From a candidate division KSB1 bacterium (GTDB taxonomy: Bacteria > Zhuqueibacterota > JdFR-76 > DREG01): a stretch of DNA of 23,529 nt. The DNA is taken from NCBI GenBank assembly GCA_022566355.1, contig JADFJB010000071.1:1-23529 (forward strand), read 5' to 3'. The notes below the pieces were generated by a model. It was not told the origin of the DNA. It ran no database searches and saw only the letters and a list, made by a program, of their open reading frames with translations. Shown here one piece after another: positions 16,860 to 23,529 of the stretch (positions are counted from its first letter, which is position 1; each line of letters opens with the position of its first letter). The translations under genes and the position numbers were made by a program.

Positions 16860-16895
16860 AACAGGTGAAAAACTATAACTGTAAGGGAGACAATT

Positions 16896-19800
16896 ATGAA
16901 GCACAAAATACTAATCACTGCAGTTTTTGTTATGTTTTTTTCTGTAGAATTACTATTTGCGCAAAACCCAGTTCAAGATAAACTCAAGAACACAACCTAT
17001 ACAATACAGGATACTACCCAGGCTGTTGCTTATTTCAACAAAGCGATAGAACTAAGCAATGCAGCCCAATATGACAGTTCCAATGCTTTATTTGAAAAAG
17101 CCAGGGTGATTTACAAGGAGATGAGTGACCAGTTTGATATAAATACAATTTGGATAAAAAATCTACAGTGCTTTAATCGTATAGGGAATAATTTTCGAAA
17201 ACAAGGAAAGTATCGACTTGCCCTGAATAATTTAAAGCAAGGGTTAGAAGGATTGGAAAAATTTGAAGGGGATCATAATGTTATTGCAATGAGTTTTAAT
17301 ATTATTGGAGCAGTTCACCTACAAAATGGCAATTATAATTGGGCAATAGAAAATCTTCAAAAGTCATTATCGATCAGGCTTCGATTATTCGGTGAAGAGC
17401 ATTCTCAGGTTGCCGGTAGCTACCATAATATAGGAGCTCTTTATCGTGATAAAGGTGATTATGATCGTGCGCTTGAATACAACGAAAAGTCCTTGTTGAT
17501 AAACCTTCAATTACGGGGTGAGGAAGATCGTTGGGTTGCTAACAACTATAATAACATTGGGAGCGTTTATAGGCATAAGGGTGATTTTGATCGGGCGTTG
17601 GAATACTATACAAAAGCGCTATCGATCAGACTTCGATTATTGGATGAGGAGCATGATGAGGTTGCTAACAGCTATAATAGCATTGGAACAGCTTACCAAA
17701 GTAAAGGGAATTATGATAAAGCCTTAGAATATTTCAAAAAAAACTTATCAATTGTTCTTCGATTATACGGTAATGAACATCCCTTAGTTGCCAGTGGCTA
17801 CAGTAATATCGGAACTATTTACTATAATAAAGGCGAATATGATCGAGCGCTGGAATACCACAATAAATTTTTATTAATAAATCGTCTTATACTGGGTGAA
17901 GAACACCCTGATGTTGGCACAGCCTATATTAACATAGGTGAAGATTATCGATTGAAAGGCATTTTCGATCAAGCGTTAAAATATTTCCGAAAAGCTTTGG
18001 CAGTATATCTTAAAGCTCTAGGCGCCCACCATCCAAAAGTTGCAAACGATTATTTAGGACTGGCCGAGGTTTATTTTCAGAAGGATGATTTTAGCAACGC
18101 ATTAAGGTATTGCCAAAAGTCACTCATTTCACTGGCCCCCGGATTTACTGATCAGTCCATATACCGCAATCCACCTTTAGAAAACCTAAGTTCTGAAATC
18201 GGTTTACTCAACGCATTAAAATTAAAAGCAGAAATTTTAACTCGTATGTCTGGCAAGACCGGGAAAAAAGATCTGGAGACGGCTTTCTCAACCTACCAGC
18301 TAGCGGCAGATCTTATCGATAAGATACGAACGGGCTACAAGGCCGAAGGCTCTAAGTTGCTATTAGGCGAAAACGTTGTAGAAATCTATGACCAAGCCAT
18401 TGGCAGCGCCATAAAACTGAACCAAATTACAGGAAAAAAGTCTTATAAAGAAAGCGCTTTCTTTTTCGCTGAAAAAGGTAAAGCCAGTGTGTTGAGCCAT
18501 GCTCTGCAGGAAACTCAGGCCAAATCCTTCGCCGGTATACCGAACACCCTATTGGAAAAAGAAAAACAACTAAAAATCGACCTGGCTTTCTACGACACAC
18601 AAATTGAGAAAGAGCGCCAGAAAAAAGAAGGCCAGGATGAAGCCAAAATCCAGGATTTCGAAGGTAGGTATTTTTCATTAAAGACAGAGTACGAATCGTT
18701 AATTGAAGAATTGGAGACGACCTACCCGAAATATTATGAATTGAAATACCAGACCCAATCCGTGTCGATACCTGAACTGCAAGAAGTATTGGATTCCCAA
18801 ACAACTGTAGTGGAATATTTCACAGGCGAAAAATCCATCACTATTTTTACCGTTGCTAAACATCACTTTGAAGTCACAACGGTTGCAAAGGACAGCCTAT
18901 TTGAAACGTTGATTAAGCAGTTACGCACTGGCATAACAAAACACGATTATGAGCTTTATGCGAAGAGTGCATACAGGTTGTACCAGTTTCTCATCCAGCC
19001 TGTAGTAGGCCATCTTACAACCAGGAGCTTGATAATCATTCCAGATCATGTTGTTGCCAATGTCCCGTTTGAGGCCTTGCTTACTGAGGATGGAGCCGAT
19101 GTAAAGAGCATAGATTATACCAGCCTGCCTTATTTATTGAGAGAATACCAGGTAAGTTATGCCTATTCAGCCAATCTATTGTTGGATCTGCTGAATCGAA
19201 GCCAGCCTGATCCTCCCAGGGATTACCTGGCATTTGCCCCGGTTTTTCCGAACGGAATCAGTAGCGGTTCACGAGCAGCAGATTTGCTACAAGCAAATCA
19301 TGATCTTGATTCAACCCGAACTGCTCGTACCCATCTACCTGCTTCTCGGGATGAAGTTCTGGGTATACAACAGTTGTTTCGCCAGAGCTATGGTATCATA
19401 GACCGGCTGTATGACTGGTTGTTTGGTGATAAGTCCCGAGTCTATCTTGAAAATCAGGCAAGCGAAGAGAATCTGAAAAACACTGATTTGAAGGAATATC
19501 GCTATGTTCATTTTGCCACCCATGGTTTTGCCAATGAAACGACCCCCGAGCTATCCGGGCTGCTGTTGGCACAGGACACCACCTCAACTGAGGATGATGT
19601 GCTTTTTCTAGGAGAAGTGTATAACCTGGAATTGAATGCAGACCTGGTGACCTTAAGCGCCTGCGAGAGCGGGATCGGCAAGACTATCAAAGGAGAAGGA
19701 TTAATGAGTCTCAGTCGTGGCTTTTTATATGCCGGAGCGAAGAATCTGTTGGTTTCACTGTGGAAGGCAGATGACAGGGCTACTTGTGACTTAATGCTGG

Positions 19801-19946
19801 CATTTTATGAGGAGATGCTGAAAGGCAAACCAAAGGCGCAAGCGCTCAGGGAAGCAAAACTCCGTTTGATTGGAAATCAATCCCGCTCTGCTTGGGATTA
19901 CGCCGATCCATCAAGTTGGGCTCCGTTTATCCTGGTTGGTAAATGA
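16896..19946 (+). CDS. Exported TPR-CHAT caspase-like protease
   Basis: This protein has 1016 residues. A signal peptide (KILITAVFVMFFSVELLFAQ) predicts export. TPR repeats of the 42-residue kinesin-light-chain type run from about residue 130 to 415, preceded by weaker ones. A helical linker follows, with a coiled-coil-like part around EKEKQLKIDLAFYDTQIEKERQKKEG. The C-terminal CHAT domain covers about 720-1016. The catalytic pair is intact: His876 in HFATHGFA and Cys923 in LSACESGIG. Further family motifs are GEGLMSLSRGFLYAGAKNLLVSLW and SSWAPFILVG at the end. CHAT proteins are caspase-related cysteine peptidases (separase/gingipain clan); this one most likely cleaves a partner when its TPR part senses a signal. 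GGGAGA lies seven bases before the ATG. It follows an ECF sigma and a probable anti-sigma gene on the same strand. Export separates it from Craspase TPR-CHAT, which is cytoplasmic. The stop is doubled (TGATGA). Confidence 0.92.
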   Translation: MKHKILITAVFVMFFSVELLFAQNPVQDKLKNTTYTIQDTTQAVAYFNKAIELSNAAQYDSSNALFEKARVIYKEMSDQFDINTIWIKNLQCFNRIGNNFRKQGKYRLALNNLKQGLEGLEKFEGDHNVIAMSFNIIGAVHLQNGNYNWAIENLQKSLSIRLRLFGEEHSQVAGSYHNIGALYRDKGDYDRALEYNEKSLLINLQLRGEEDRWVANNYNNIGSVYRHKGDFDRALEYYTKALSIRLRLLDEEHDEVANSYNSIGTAYQSKGNYDKALEYFKKNLSIVLRLYGNEHPLVASGYSNIGTIYYNKGEYDRALEYHNKFLLINRLILGEEHPDVGTAYINIGEDYRLKGIFDQALKYFRKALAVYLKALGAHHPKVANDYLGLAEVYFQKDDFSNALRYCQKSLISLAPGFTDQSIYRNPPLENLSSEIGLLNALKLKAEILTRMSGKTGKKDLETAFSTYQLAADLIDKIRTGYKAEGSKLLLGENVVEIYDQAIGSAIKLNQITGKKSYKESAFFFAEKGKASVLSHALQETQAKSFAGIPNTLLEKEKQLKIDLAFYDTQIEKERQKKEGQDEAKIQDFEGRYFSLKTEYESLIEELETTYPKYYELKYQTQSVSIPELQEVLDSQTTVVEYFTGEKSITIFTVAKHHFEVTTVAKDSLFETLIKQLRTGITKHDYELYAKSAYRLYQFLIQPVVGHLTTRSLIIIPDHVVANVPFEALLTEDGADVKSIDYTSLPYLLREYQVSYAYSANLLLDLLNRSQPDPPRDYLAFAPVFPNGISSGSRAADLLQANHDLDSTRTARTHLPASRDEVLGIQQLFRQSYGIIDRLYDWLFGDKSRVYLENQASEENLKNTDLKEYRYVHFATHGFANETTPELSGLLLAQDTTSTEDDVLFLGEVYNLELNADLVTLSACESGIGKTIKGEGLMSLSRGFLYAGAKNLLVSLWKADDRATCDLMLAFYEEMLKGKPKAQALREAKLRLIGNQSRSAWDYADPSSWAPFILVGK
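17283..18137 (+). repeat. 126-bp tandem coding repeats (42-residue TPR units)
   Basis: Six full units start at 17283, 17409, 17535, 17661, 17787 and 17913, exactly 126 bp apart, and a seventh partial one at 18039. Each encodes VAxxYxxIGxxYxxKGxYDxALEY followed by a helix and EEHP. The spacing is perfect with no insertions, and units 2 to 5 are most alike, which suggests recent expansion or gene conversion. Confidence 0.85.
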
Positions 19947-20293
19947 TGAGGAAGTTAATATTGCAGATTACATAAACAACCTGCCACAAGGCCGTATTGT
20001 TCTGGTCGGAATACTTGACGAAGGCAGTAACAAAATGAACGAAGTGGCCTACCTGGCCCTGGAAAGCTTGGGCAGCGGGCAATGCCGTAATATCGGTTCT
20101 CGGGATTCTCACGCGTTTATCGGGTGTAAAAGGAGCACAGCCAGGCACGGTAATTGAAATTCATGCGCCGCAATATTCCTGCCCGGCTACTGTTGAAGTG
20201 CACATTGTGGATGTAAGGGTTCAATCAGCAGCCTTCCTTTCATTTGGAAAGTCAATAGCAATATTTACTCTTAATTACCTTCTTCTATATTAG
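19942..20293 (+). pseudogene. Truncated, frameshifted ILEI/FAM3-like domain remnant
   Basis: Directly after the TPR-CHAT stop a different frame encodes ADYINNLPQGRIVLVGILDE, then ALESLGS and SRDSHAFIG. It continues after one extra base at about 20122-20125 as VKGAQPGTVIEI and ATVEVHIVDVRV, up to TAG at 20291. This order (inner helix, LPxGRIVLVxxxDE, LGS, RDSxAxIG, KGAxPGTxxE) is that of the ILEI/FAM3 (interleukin-like EMT inducer) domain, which some bacteria carry in secreted or surface proteins, possibly to bind sugar. The first half of the domain and any start codon are missing, since the CHAT reading frame occupies that DNA. It is therefore a 3' fragment of a former gene, presumably joined here by deletion or recombination. 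The frameshift could also be a base error, but that would not restore the missing N-terminal half. Confidence 0.65.
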
Positions 20294-20360
20294 AGTATAT
20301 TGTTGAATCTCCAATGAAGAATTAGTATTGTTCAACATTCTCCGAGAAAAAATATTACCC

Positions 20361-20384
20361 ATAAGTATAAGTATAAGTATAAGT
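20361..20384. repeat. 6-bp tandem repeat upstream of the DinB gene
   Basis: The hexamer ATAAGT is repeated four times in a row, ending 32 bp before the DinB-like start codon. Copy-number change by slippage could shift promoter spacing or leader length. The stretch 20294-20416 otherwise shows only AT-rich DNA with a loose TGTTGAA/TTCAACA inverted pair. Confidence 0.8.
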
Positions 20385-20416
20385 AGAAAAATAAATAAAT
20401 ATTAGAAAGATTAACA

Positions 20417-20893
20417 ATGAGCAATGAAGACTTACGAAATCACCTGGTTGATCTATTAAAAAGCAAAGATGCTCACGTGGATTTTGAGACAACCATAGCC
20501 AATTTTCCAATTGATGAAATTAACACCCGAATACCCAACATCCCTTACACGCCCTACCAGGTTGTGGAACATATGCGCCTGGCGCAATGGGACATCCTGG
20601 AGTTTTCCAGAAATCCAAACTACATTCCGCTTAAATTTCCTGAAGGTTATTGGCCAGGGAAGGAGTTCACGGCAAACGAGAATGACTGGAACAAAAGTCT
20701 AGAAGCTTTCCGTGAAGATTTACAGCAATTGATTAATCTTGTCAAGGATGAGTCGACTGATCTTTTTACGCCGATTCCCCATGGCAGTGGCCAGACAATC
20801 CTGCGAGAAATCTTACTTACGGCCGATCACAATGCCTATCATTTGGGCCAGCTGGTTTTGATGCGACGCAGCTTAGGTGTTTGGAAGAATTGA
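20417..20893 (+). CDS. DinB-family protein
   Basis: This protein of 158 residues belongs to the DinB/YfiT four-helix metalloprotein superfamily. Three histidines fit the metal site: His52 in VVEHMRLAQWD, and His138 and His142 in ADHNAYHLGQLVLMRR. The helix-helix layout and length are typical. Members include thiol-dependent transferases (such as bacillithiol or mycothiol S-transferases) and many proteins of unknown role. The reaction here cannot be told from sequence. The upstream region carries an ATAAGT tandem repeat and only a weak ribosome-binding site (AGAAAG). A membrane protein gene follows 60 bp downstream and may be co-transcribed. No sign of damage. Confidence 0.85.
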   Translation: MSNEDLRNHLVDLLKSKDAHVDFETTIANFPIDEINTRIPNIPYTPYQVVEHMRLAQWDILEFSRNPNYIPLKFPEGYWPGKEFTANENDWNKSLEAFREDLQQLINLVKDESTDLFTPIPHGSGQTILREILLTADHNAYHLGQLVLMRRSLGVWKN

Positions 20894-20953
20894 TTCTTTT
20901 GGTTTTAACGTCTACAATAATTAAATTGTCAGGCGAAAACGAAGAAAATCCAT

Positions 20954-21409
20954 ATGAATAGTATTAAAGAGTCATCGCCATTTTCCTGGTCCCGGTTTAG
21001 ATCCCATTTTTCTGTAGCGCCTATAGAAATCAGGGTCTATGCCGTATTTATCACGCTTGTTAGCTTGATTGCAAATGGTCTTTACTGGATCGCAGCGAAC
21101 GAATTAACTGAAACCATATTCATTTATTTGACAGGATCGACTAGTATGGGCTATTTATTTAGTCTCTATTGGGTGGGTTATTTGATTTATACAAAAGACG
21201 ATAAATCGCGTATCATTCTTATATTTTTGTTAGCCGTGGTCATTGTTTTCTTTATTTTTCAGCACATCAAAAGGGGCGACATTTATATTGACAATTGGTC
21301 TTCGAGAGAAAATCTCTTTCTATTGATTTGGAATCTGCTCATTCCATTGGTTTGGATTGGCGTGTTTCTCTCTCCACGTATTAAGAGGTTTTGTCATAAG
21401 GCAGAATGA
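20954..21409 (+). CDS. Four-helix membrane protein of unknown function
   Basis: This protein has 151 residues with four hydrophobic segments at about 28-46, 55-78, 86-104 and 121-139, short loops and a basic C-terminus (PRIKRFCHK). The positive-inside pattern puts both ends in the cytoplasm. It is not recognised as a named family and has no enzymatic motif. It lies 60 bp after the DinB-family gene and before the phage-like region, and is probably the last host gene in the window. Confidence 0.65.
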   Translation: MNSIKESSPFSWSRFRSHFSVAPIEIRVYAVFITLVSLIANGLYWIAANELTETIFIYLTGSTSMGYLFSLYWVGYLIYTKDDKSRIILIFLLAVVIVFFIFQHIKRGDIYIDNWSSRENLFLLIWNLLIPLVWIGVFLSPRIKRFCHKAE

Positions 21410-21463
21410 ATTTGGTAAGAAGCCGGAGTAGGAATATTCATTGATTTTTTAATAAGAGGAGTC

Positions 21464-22135
21464 ATGATAAATTACAATAAATCTCTGATCATCGGGTTGT
21501 TATCAGGATTCTTAATAATTGGTGATGTTGCAGCTTTGCAATCCGGTTACCTGGCGTTGTTGGCGCAATATTCGGATGTTACAGGAATAAACGCTCCACG
21601 TTTGGGGGCGCAAACAGTTTCCCACACGACAGCATTTGCGAAAGACCAGGAAATTGTAAGGGGTCAGGTGAGGACGGTTGATTACGTAAGATCATTAATA
21701 CACGGACCAATGACACGCTGGTTGCATATGTTTTATGAAATGTCAAGAGATGCAATAGGGACACGTACTGAAAATATATATATAGAAAAATATGGTGGCT
21801 TTGTGAATGTTTCCAAAAAGCAACTTCCTGAAAAAGTATTTATGGAAGTATTTGGTGCTTCCGGGCCGGCAGAGGATGCCTCACGAGTACAACAGAGATT
21901 CCAGGCTATCTCCACTGCTATTCAGATAAACCAGTTATCTGTTCAACAGGGAGGTCAGCCGCTTAATTATGACGCAATAGTAAGAGATTTATTAAAACAA
22001 GGGGGTATAAGTGATGTCGACGCATTCATTCCTGAAGGAACTCAGGGCGGACCCGAGATTCCCGGAGCTGCTGGAGGACCTGAAGCTTTTAACGCCCTCC
22101 CCGCCATTCTACAGGGCCTCCAACGAGGAGGATAA
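21464..22135 (+). CDS. C-terminal part of a phage portal protein behind a signal-like leader
   Basis: The frame has 223 residues. From about residue 28 it reads YLALLAQYSDVTGINAPRLG, then QTVSHTTAFAKDQEI and VRTVDYVRSLIHGPMTRWLH, which I recognise as the C-terminal section of podovirus-type portal (head-tail connector) proteins. The Gly/Pro/Gln-rich tail is also usual. Such portals have roughly 500-700 residues, so most of the protein is missing. The first 25 or so residues (KSLIIGLLSGFLIIGDVAA) look like a signal peptide, with a GAGGAG ribosome-binding site upstream, and are unlikely to be phage. The frame is thus a chimera joined near 21530-21545. Scaffolding-like and capsid genes follow in the expected order. 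It is most likely not a working portal. Confidence 0.7.
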   Translation: MINYNKSLIIGLLSGFLIIGDVAALQSGYLALLAQYSDVTGINAPRLGAQTVSHTTAFAKDQEIVRGQVRTVDYVRSLIHGPMTRWLHMFYEMSRDAIGTRTENIYIEKYGGFVNVSKKQLPEKVFMEVFGASGPAEDASRVQQRFQAISTAIQINQLSVQQGGQPLNYDAIVRDLLKQGGISDVDAFIPEGTQGGPEIPGAAGGPEAFNALPAILQGLQRGG

Positions 22136-22235
22136 TGATAAACAGGTTTCTAACTGGATTTTTAATTCGGGAAGGATATTTCAGGGTAACACTATCCTGA
22201 ATTTTTTTATTGGTGAAACGGAGGATACCCAATGA
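22014..22235 (+). CDS. Small phage protein overlapping the portal gene
   Basis: This is a protein of 73 residues in a frame different from the portal. Its 5' 122 nt overlap the portal 3' end, and its stop overlaps the start of the scaffolding-like gene (ATGA). GGGGGT lies seven bases before the ATG; a GTG one codon earlier is possible. The content FLKELRADPRFPELLEDL, then TPSPPFYRAS and WIFNSGRIFQGN resembles the small conserved proteins found after portals in T7/N4-like podoviruses (Leu-rich helix, P-x-x-PxY, W...SG..G). That similarity, from memory and pattern, supports a real gene. The function of such proteins is not established. Confidence 0.6.
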   Translation: MSTHSFLKELRADPRFPELLEDLKLLTPSPPFYRASNEEDNDKQVSNWIFNSGRIFQGNTILNFFIGETEDTQ

Positions 22236-22843
22236 CAAACGAAGAGCAAGCTGTGGTTGAGCAGCCCGACGAACAGGCCGAGCCTGTATCCGAGGACGCG
22301 AACGCACAGGATCTGGAATCTCTATTAGCAGAGTATTCCAAAACTGGTGAAGCTGAAGAGAAAAAAGAAGAACCGGAAACAGTAACGTCAACAACAGACC
22401 TAAGAAAAGAATTAGCTGAAATAAGTTCTATTAAAAGGATGCTTGTTGAAGATCGTGAAAGAGAAGCCCGTAATATGGCCAAAACAGAATTAAATCAAAC
22501 TGTGAAGTCTATTAAGGGCGATCTTAGTATTCCTGATGATCACATTAAGGCATTTCTTGATGTTAAATCCAGGAATGATCCACGATTGGAAAGAGCGTAT
22601 CTGGCTAAAGACCAGAAGCCCGAGCAATGGAGTGCTATTGAAACTAAACTTCGTACAGAACTGCAAAATTTTGTTGAAAGTCTTGTGAGTAAAGACGCGA
22701 CTGAAACCAGGGAAGCTATTGCATCTTCAGTTTTGAATGCAAAATCAACAATCCCTAATTCTAGTTCTATTGATCTCAGTAAAATGAGTGATCTGGAATT
22801 CGAAGCCTTTAAGAAAAAACAATTTAAAAGAGAGGGATTATAA
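22232..22843 (+). CDS. Phage scaffolding-like head assembly protein
   Basis: This acidic, strongly charged protein has 203 residues. The first 65 residues are Glu/Ala/Gln-rich and probably disordered. Coiled-coil-like helices follow (LRKELAEISSIKRMLVEDRE, LRTELQNFVESLVSK) and a basic end, KKKQFKREGL, of the kind scaffolds use to touch the capsid shell. GGAGG sits seven bases before the ATG, and the start overlaps the upstream stop. Its place between portal and major capsid genes is the standard one for a scaffold, which guides procapsid assembly and then leaves. No sequence motif proves it; the call rests on composition and order. Confidence 0.7.
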   Translation: MTNEEQAVVEQPDEQAEPVSEDANAQDLESLLAEYSKTGEAEEKKEEPETVTSTTDLRKELAEISSIKRMLVEDREREARNMAKTELNQTVKSIKGDLSIPDDHIKAFLDVKSRNDPRLERAYLAKDQKPEQWSAIETKLRTELQNFVESLVSKDATETREAIASSVLNAKSTIPNSSSIDLSKMSDLEFEAFKKKQFKREGL

Positions 22844-22860
22844 CATAAAGGAGAGATCTT

Positions 22861-23529
22861 ATGACTCTATCTGCTACTAATACGGAAGTCCAACTTCCTG
22901 TTAATGCGATCTTTGAGCAGACCTTTTTGCGTCAAGCTACACCGCTTGCTCCATACTTTACAGGCACAATGCCTACGGCTTTGGACAAACAAGGTGGCTC
23001 TGCTACGGCTAAGTGGCGCAGAACCGATGCTCTATCACCCTCAACCACGCCTCTCAGCGAACAAACGGGTAACGAGGCTTTCTTCGGAGGCCGTGCAGCT
23101 GTTGCAACTGCACAAACAGATGTAACTGCTGCTGTCCAAAAATTCGGGCAGGTAATCGCTCTGACTGAGGAGGTTGAACACTTCAATCCTGCCGGTCAGG
23201 TTGATTCTATCGTTCGTTCTTTGGCTATTGCTGCCGGTCGGTCTTTGAACCAACTACAGCGTAATGTGGCTGAAGACAACCTTACTAAAGTCTTTGCTGC
23301 TGGGGCGGCATCAACGGGAGCTGTTGTAAGCAAGATTACTCTTGCCTCAATCAACAGTGTTGTTAACACGCTTGAGCGTAATAACACATTGCCGTTTATG
23401 CCAATGTCAACGGGCGACTTGAATACAGGTACGACTCCTATCCTGCCTGCATTTTGGGGATTAACACACCCTGATGTTGCCCAAGACATTAAAGATTTGG
23501 CTGGGTTTAAGTCTATTGAGACTTATTCC
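22861..23529 (+). CDS. Major capsid protein, N4-gp56 family (partial, runs off the edge)
   Basis: The frame is open for 223 codons from the ATG at 22861 to the window end; AGGAG lies eight bases before the start. The beginning NAIFEQTFLRQATPLAPYF leads to GGSATAKWRRTDALSPSTTPLSE, then QKFGQVIALTEEVEHFNPAG and AAGRSLNQLQRNVAEDNL. This order (gTtvkWrR.d.L.....pLtEg, fGqvi.lTe..e, a..lnq..e..a...) is that of the N4-gp56-type HK97-fold capsid proteins. Full members have roughly 300-400 residues, so the C-terminal part is outside the window. The gene looks intact so far and follows the scaffolding-like gene by 17 bp. Confidence 0.85.
   Translation, partial: MTLSATNTEVQLPVNAIFEQTFLRQATPLAPYFTGTMPTALDKQGGSATAKWRRTDALSPSTTPLSEQTGNEAFFGGRAAVATAQTDVTAAVQKFGQVIALTEEVEHFNPAGQVDSIVRSLAIAAGRSLNQLQRNVAEDNLTKVFAAGAASTGAVVSKITLASINSVVNTLERNNTLPFMPMSTGDLNTGTTPILPAFWGLTHPDVAQDIKDLAGFKSIETYS

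Larger units (their letters stand above)
21540..23529 (+). mobile_element. Partial prophage or phage sequence: head-gene block
   Basis: Four plus-strand genes in the classic tailed-phage order (portal end, small conserved protein, scaffolding-like protein, N4-gp56-type capsid) run off the right edge. The terminase genes and the portal N-terminus expected on the left are absent; host-like genes come up to about 21460. No integrase, tRNA or direct-repeat attachment site is visible at the join. It may be a deleted prophage or a false contig join. Confidence 0.75.

Noticed and set aside
15264-19946. Type III-E CRISPR (Craspase) locus
   Set aside because: No repeat-spacer array, gRAMP or Cas1/2 is visible, and the TPR-CHAT protein has a signal peptide.
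21410-21463. Attachment site or tRNA at the phage join
   Set aside because: No tRNA-like fold and no direct repeat could be seen; the right-hand end of the phage is outside the window.
22089-22482. Minus-strand frames within the phage block
   Set aside because: They are antisense shadows of the portal tail and scaffolding-like gene with low-complexity Ser/Val-rich translations.

Overview
The window is bacterial chromosomal DNA (fairly AT-rich, dense genes, short spacers) that runs at its right end into phage structural genes. The host looks Gram-negative: many products carry signal peptides, and one gene encodes a predicted outer-membrane barrel of the DUF5916/CBM9-like type. Gene content (DUF5916, periplasmic M1 peptidase lipoprotein, secreted D-aminoacylase-like amidohydrolase, TPR-CHAT protein) suggests a member of the FCB group, such as Calditrichota or KSB1-like lineages. 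This placement is an inference with low confidence; there is no rRNA or marker gene.

Layout. Positions 24-7186 are all minus strand: an M1 aminopeptidase lipoprotein, a 126-bp palindromic intergenic repeat, an orphan HicB-like small protein, and a three-gene set with gaps of 44 and 63 bp (about 42 if the upstream TTG of the PlsY gene is used). Read in transcription order that set is a secreted N-acyl-D-amino-acid deacylase-like amidohydrolase, a divergent PlsY acyltransferase, and a fusion of a GNAT (possibly FeeM-like) domain to a class V aminotransferase. Together they suggest making and breaking an acylated amino acid or aminolipid. Positions 7344-10893 hold a second minus-strand operon of three proteins I do not recognise (membrane protein, secreted protein, secreted TPR protein) with 8-bp overlap and 15-bp spacing.

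Positions 11163-13436 (plus) are a DUF5916 gene interrupted by one in-frame TAA, followed by the convergent L-2-hydroxyglutarate oxidase gene lhgO. After a non-coding stretch, 15264-19946 (plus) encode an ECF-type sigma factor, a single-pass membrane protein in the usual anti-sigma position with a periplasmic TPR-like part, and an exported TPR-CHAT caspase-like protein. I read these as one signalling module. Its parts list resembles the sigma factor/regulator/TPR-CHAT set of type III-E CRISPR (Craspase), but no CRISPR parts are present. Directly behind it lies a truncated, frameshifted remnant of an ILEI/FAM3-type domain.

Positions 20417-21409 carry a DinB-family protein and a four-helix membrane protein. 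From about 21540 to the end are phage head genes in the standard order: C-terminal part of a portal protein (joined to a signal-peptide-like leader), a small conserved protein overlapping it by 122 nt in another frame, a scaffolding-like protein, and the start of an N4-gp56-type major capsid protein. Terminase and most of the portal are missing on the left, so this is either a decayed or deleted prophage or an assembly join. No tRNA, rRNA, insertion sequence transposase or CRISPR array was seen.
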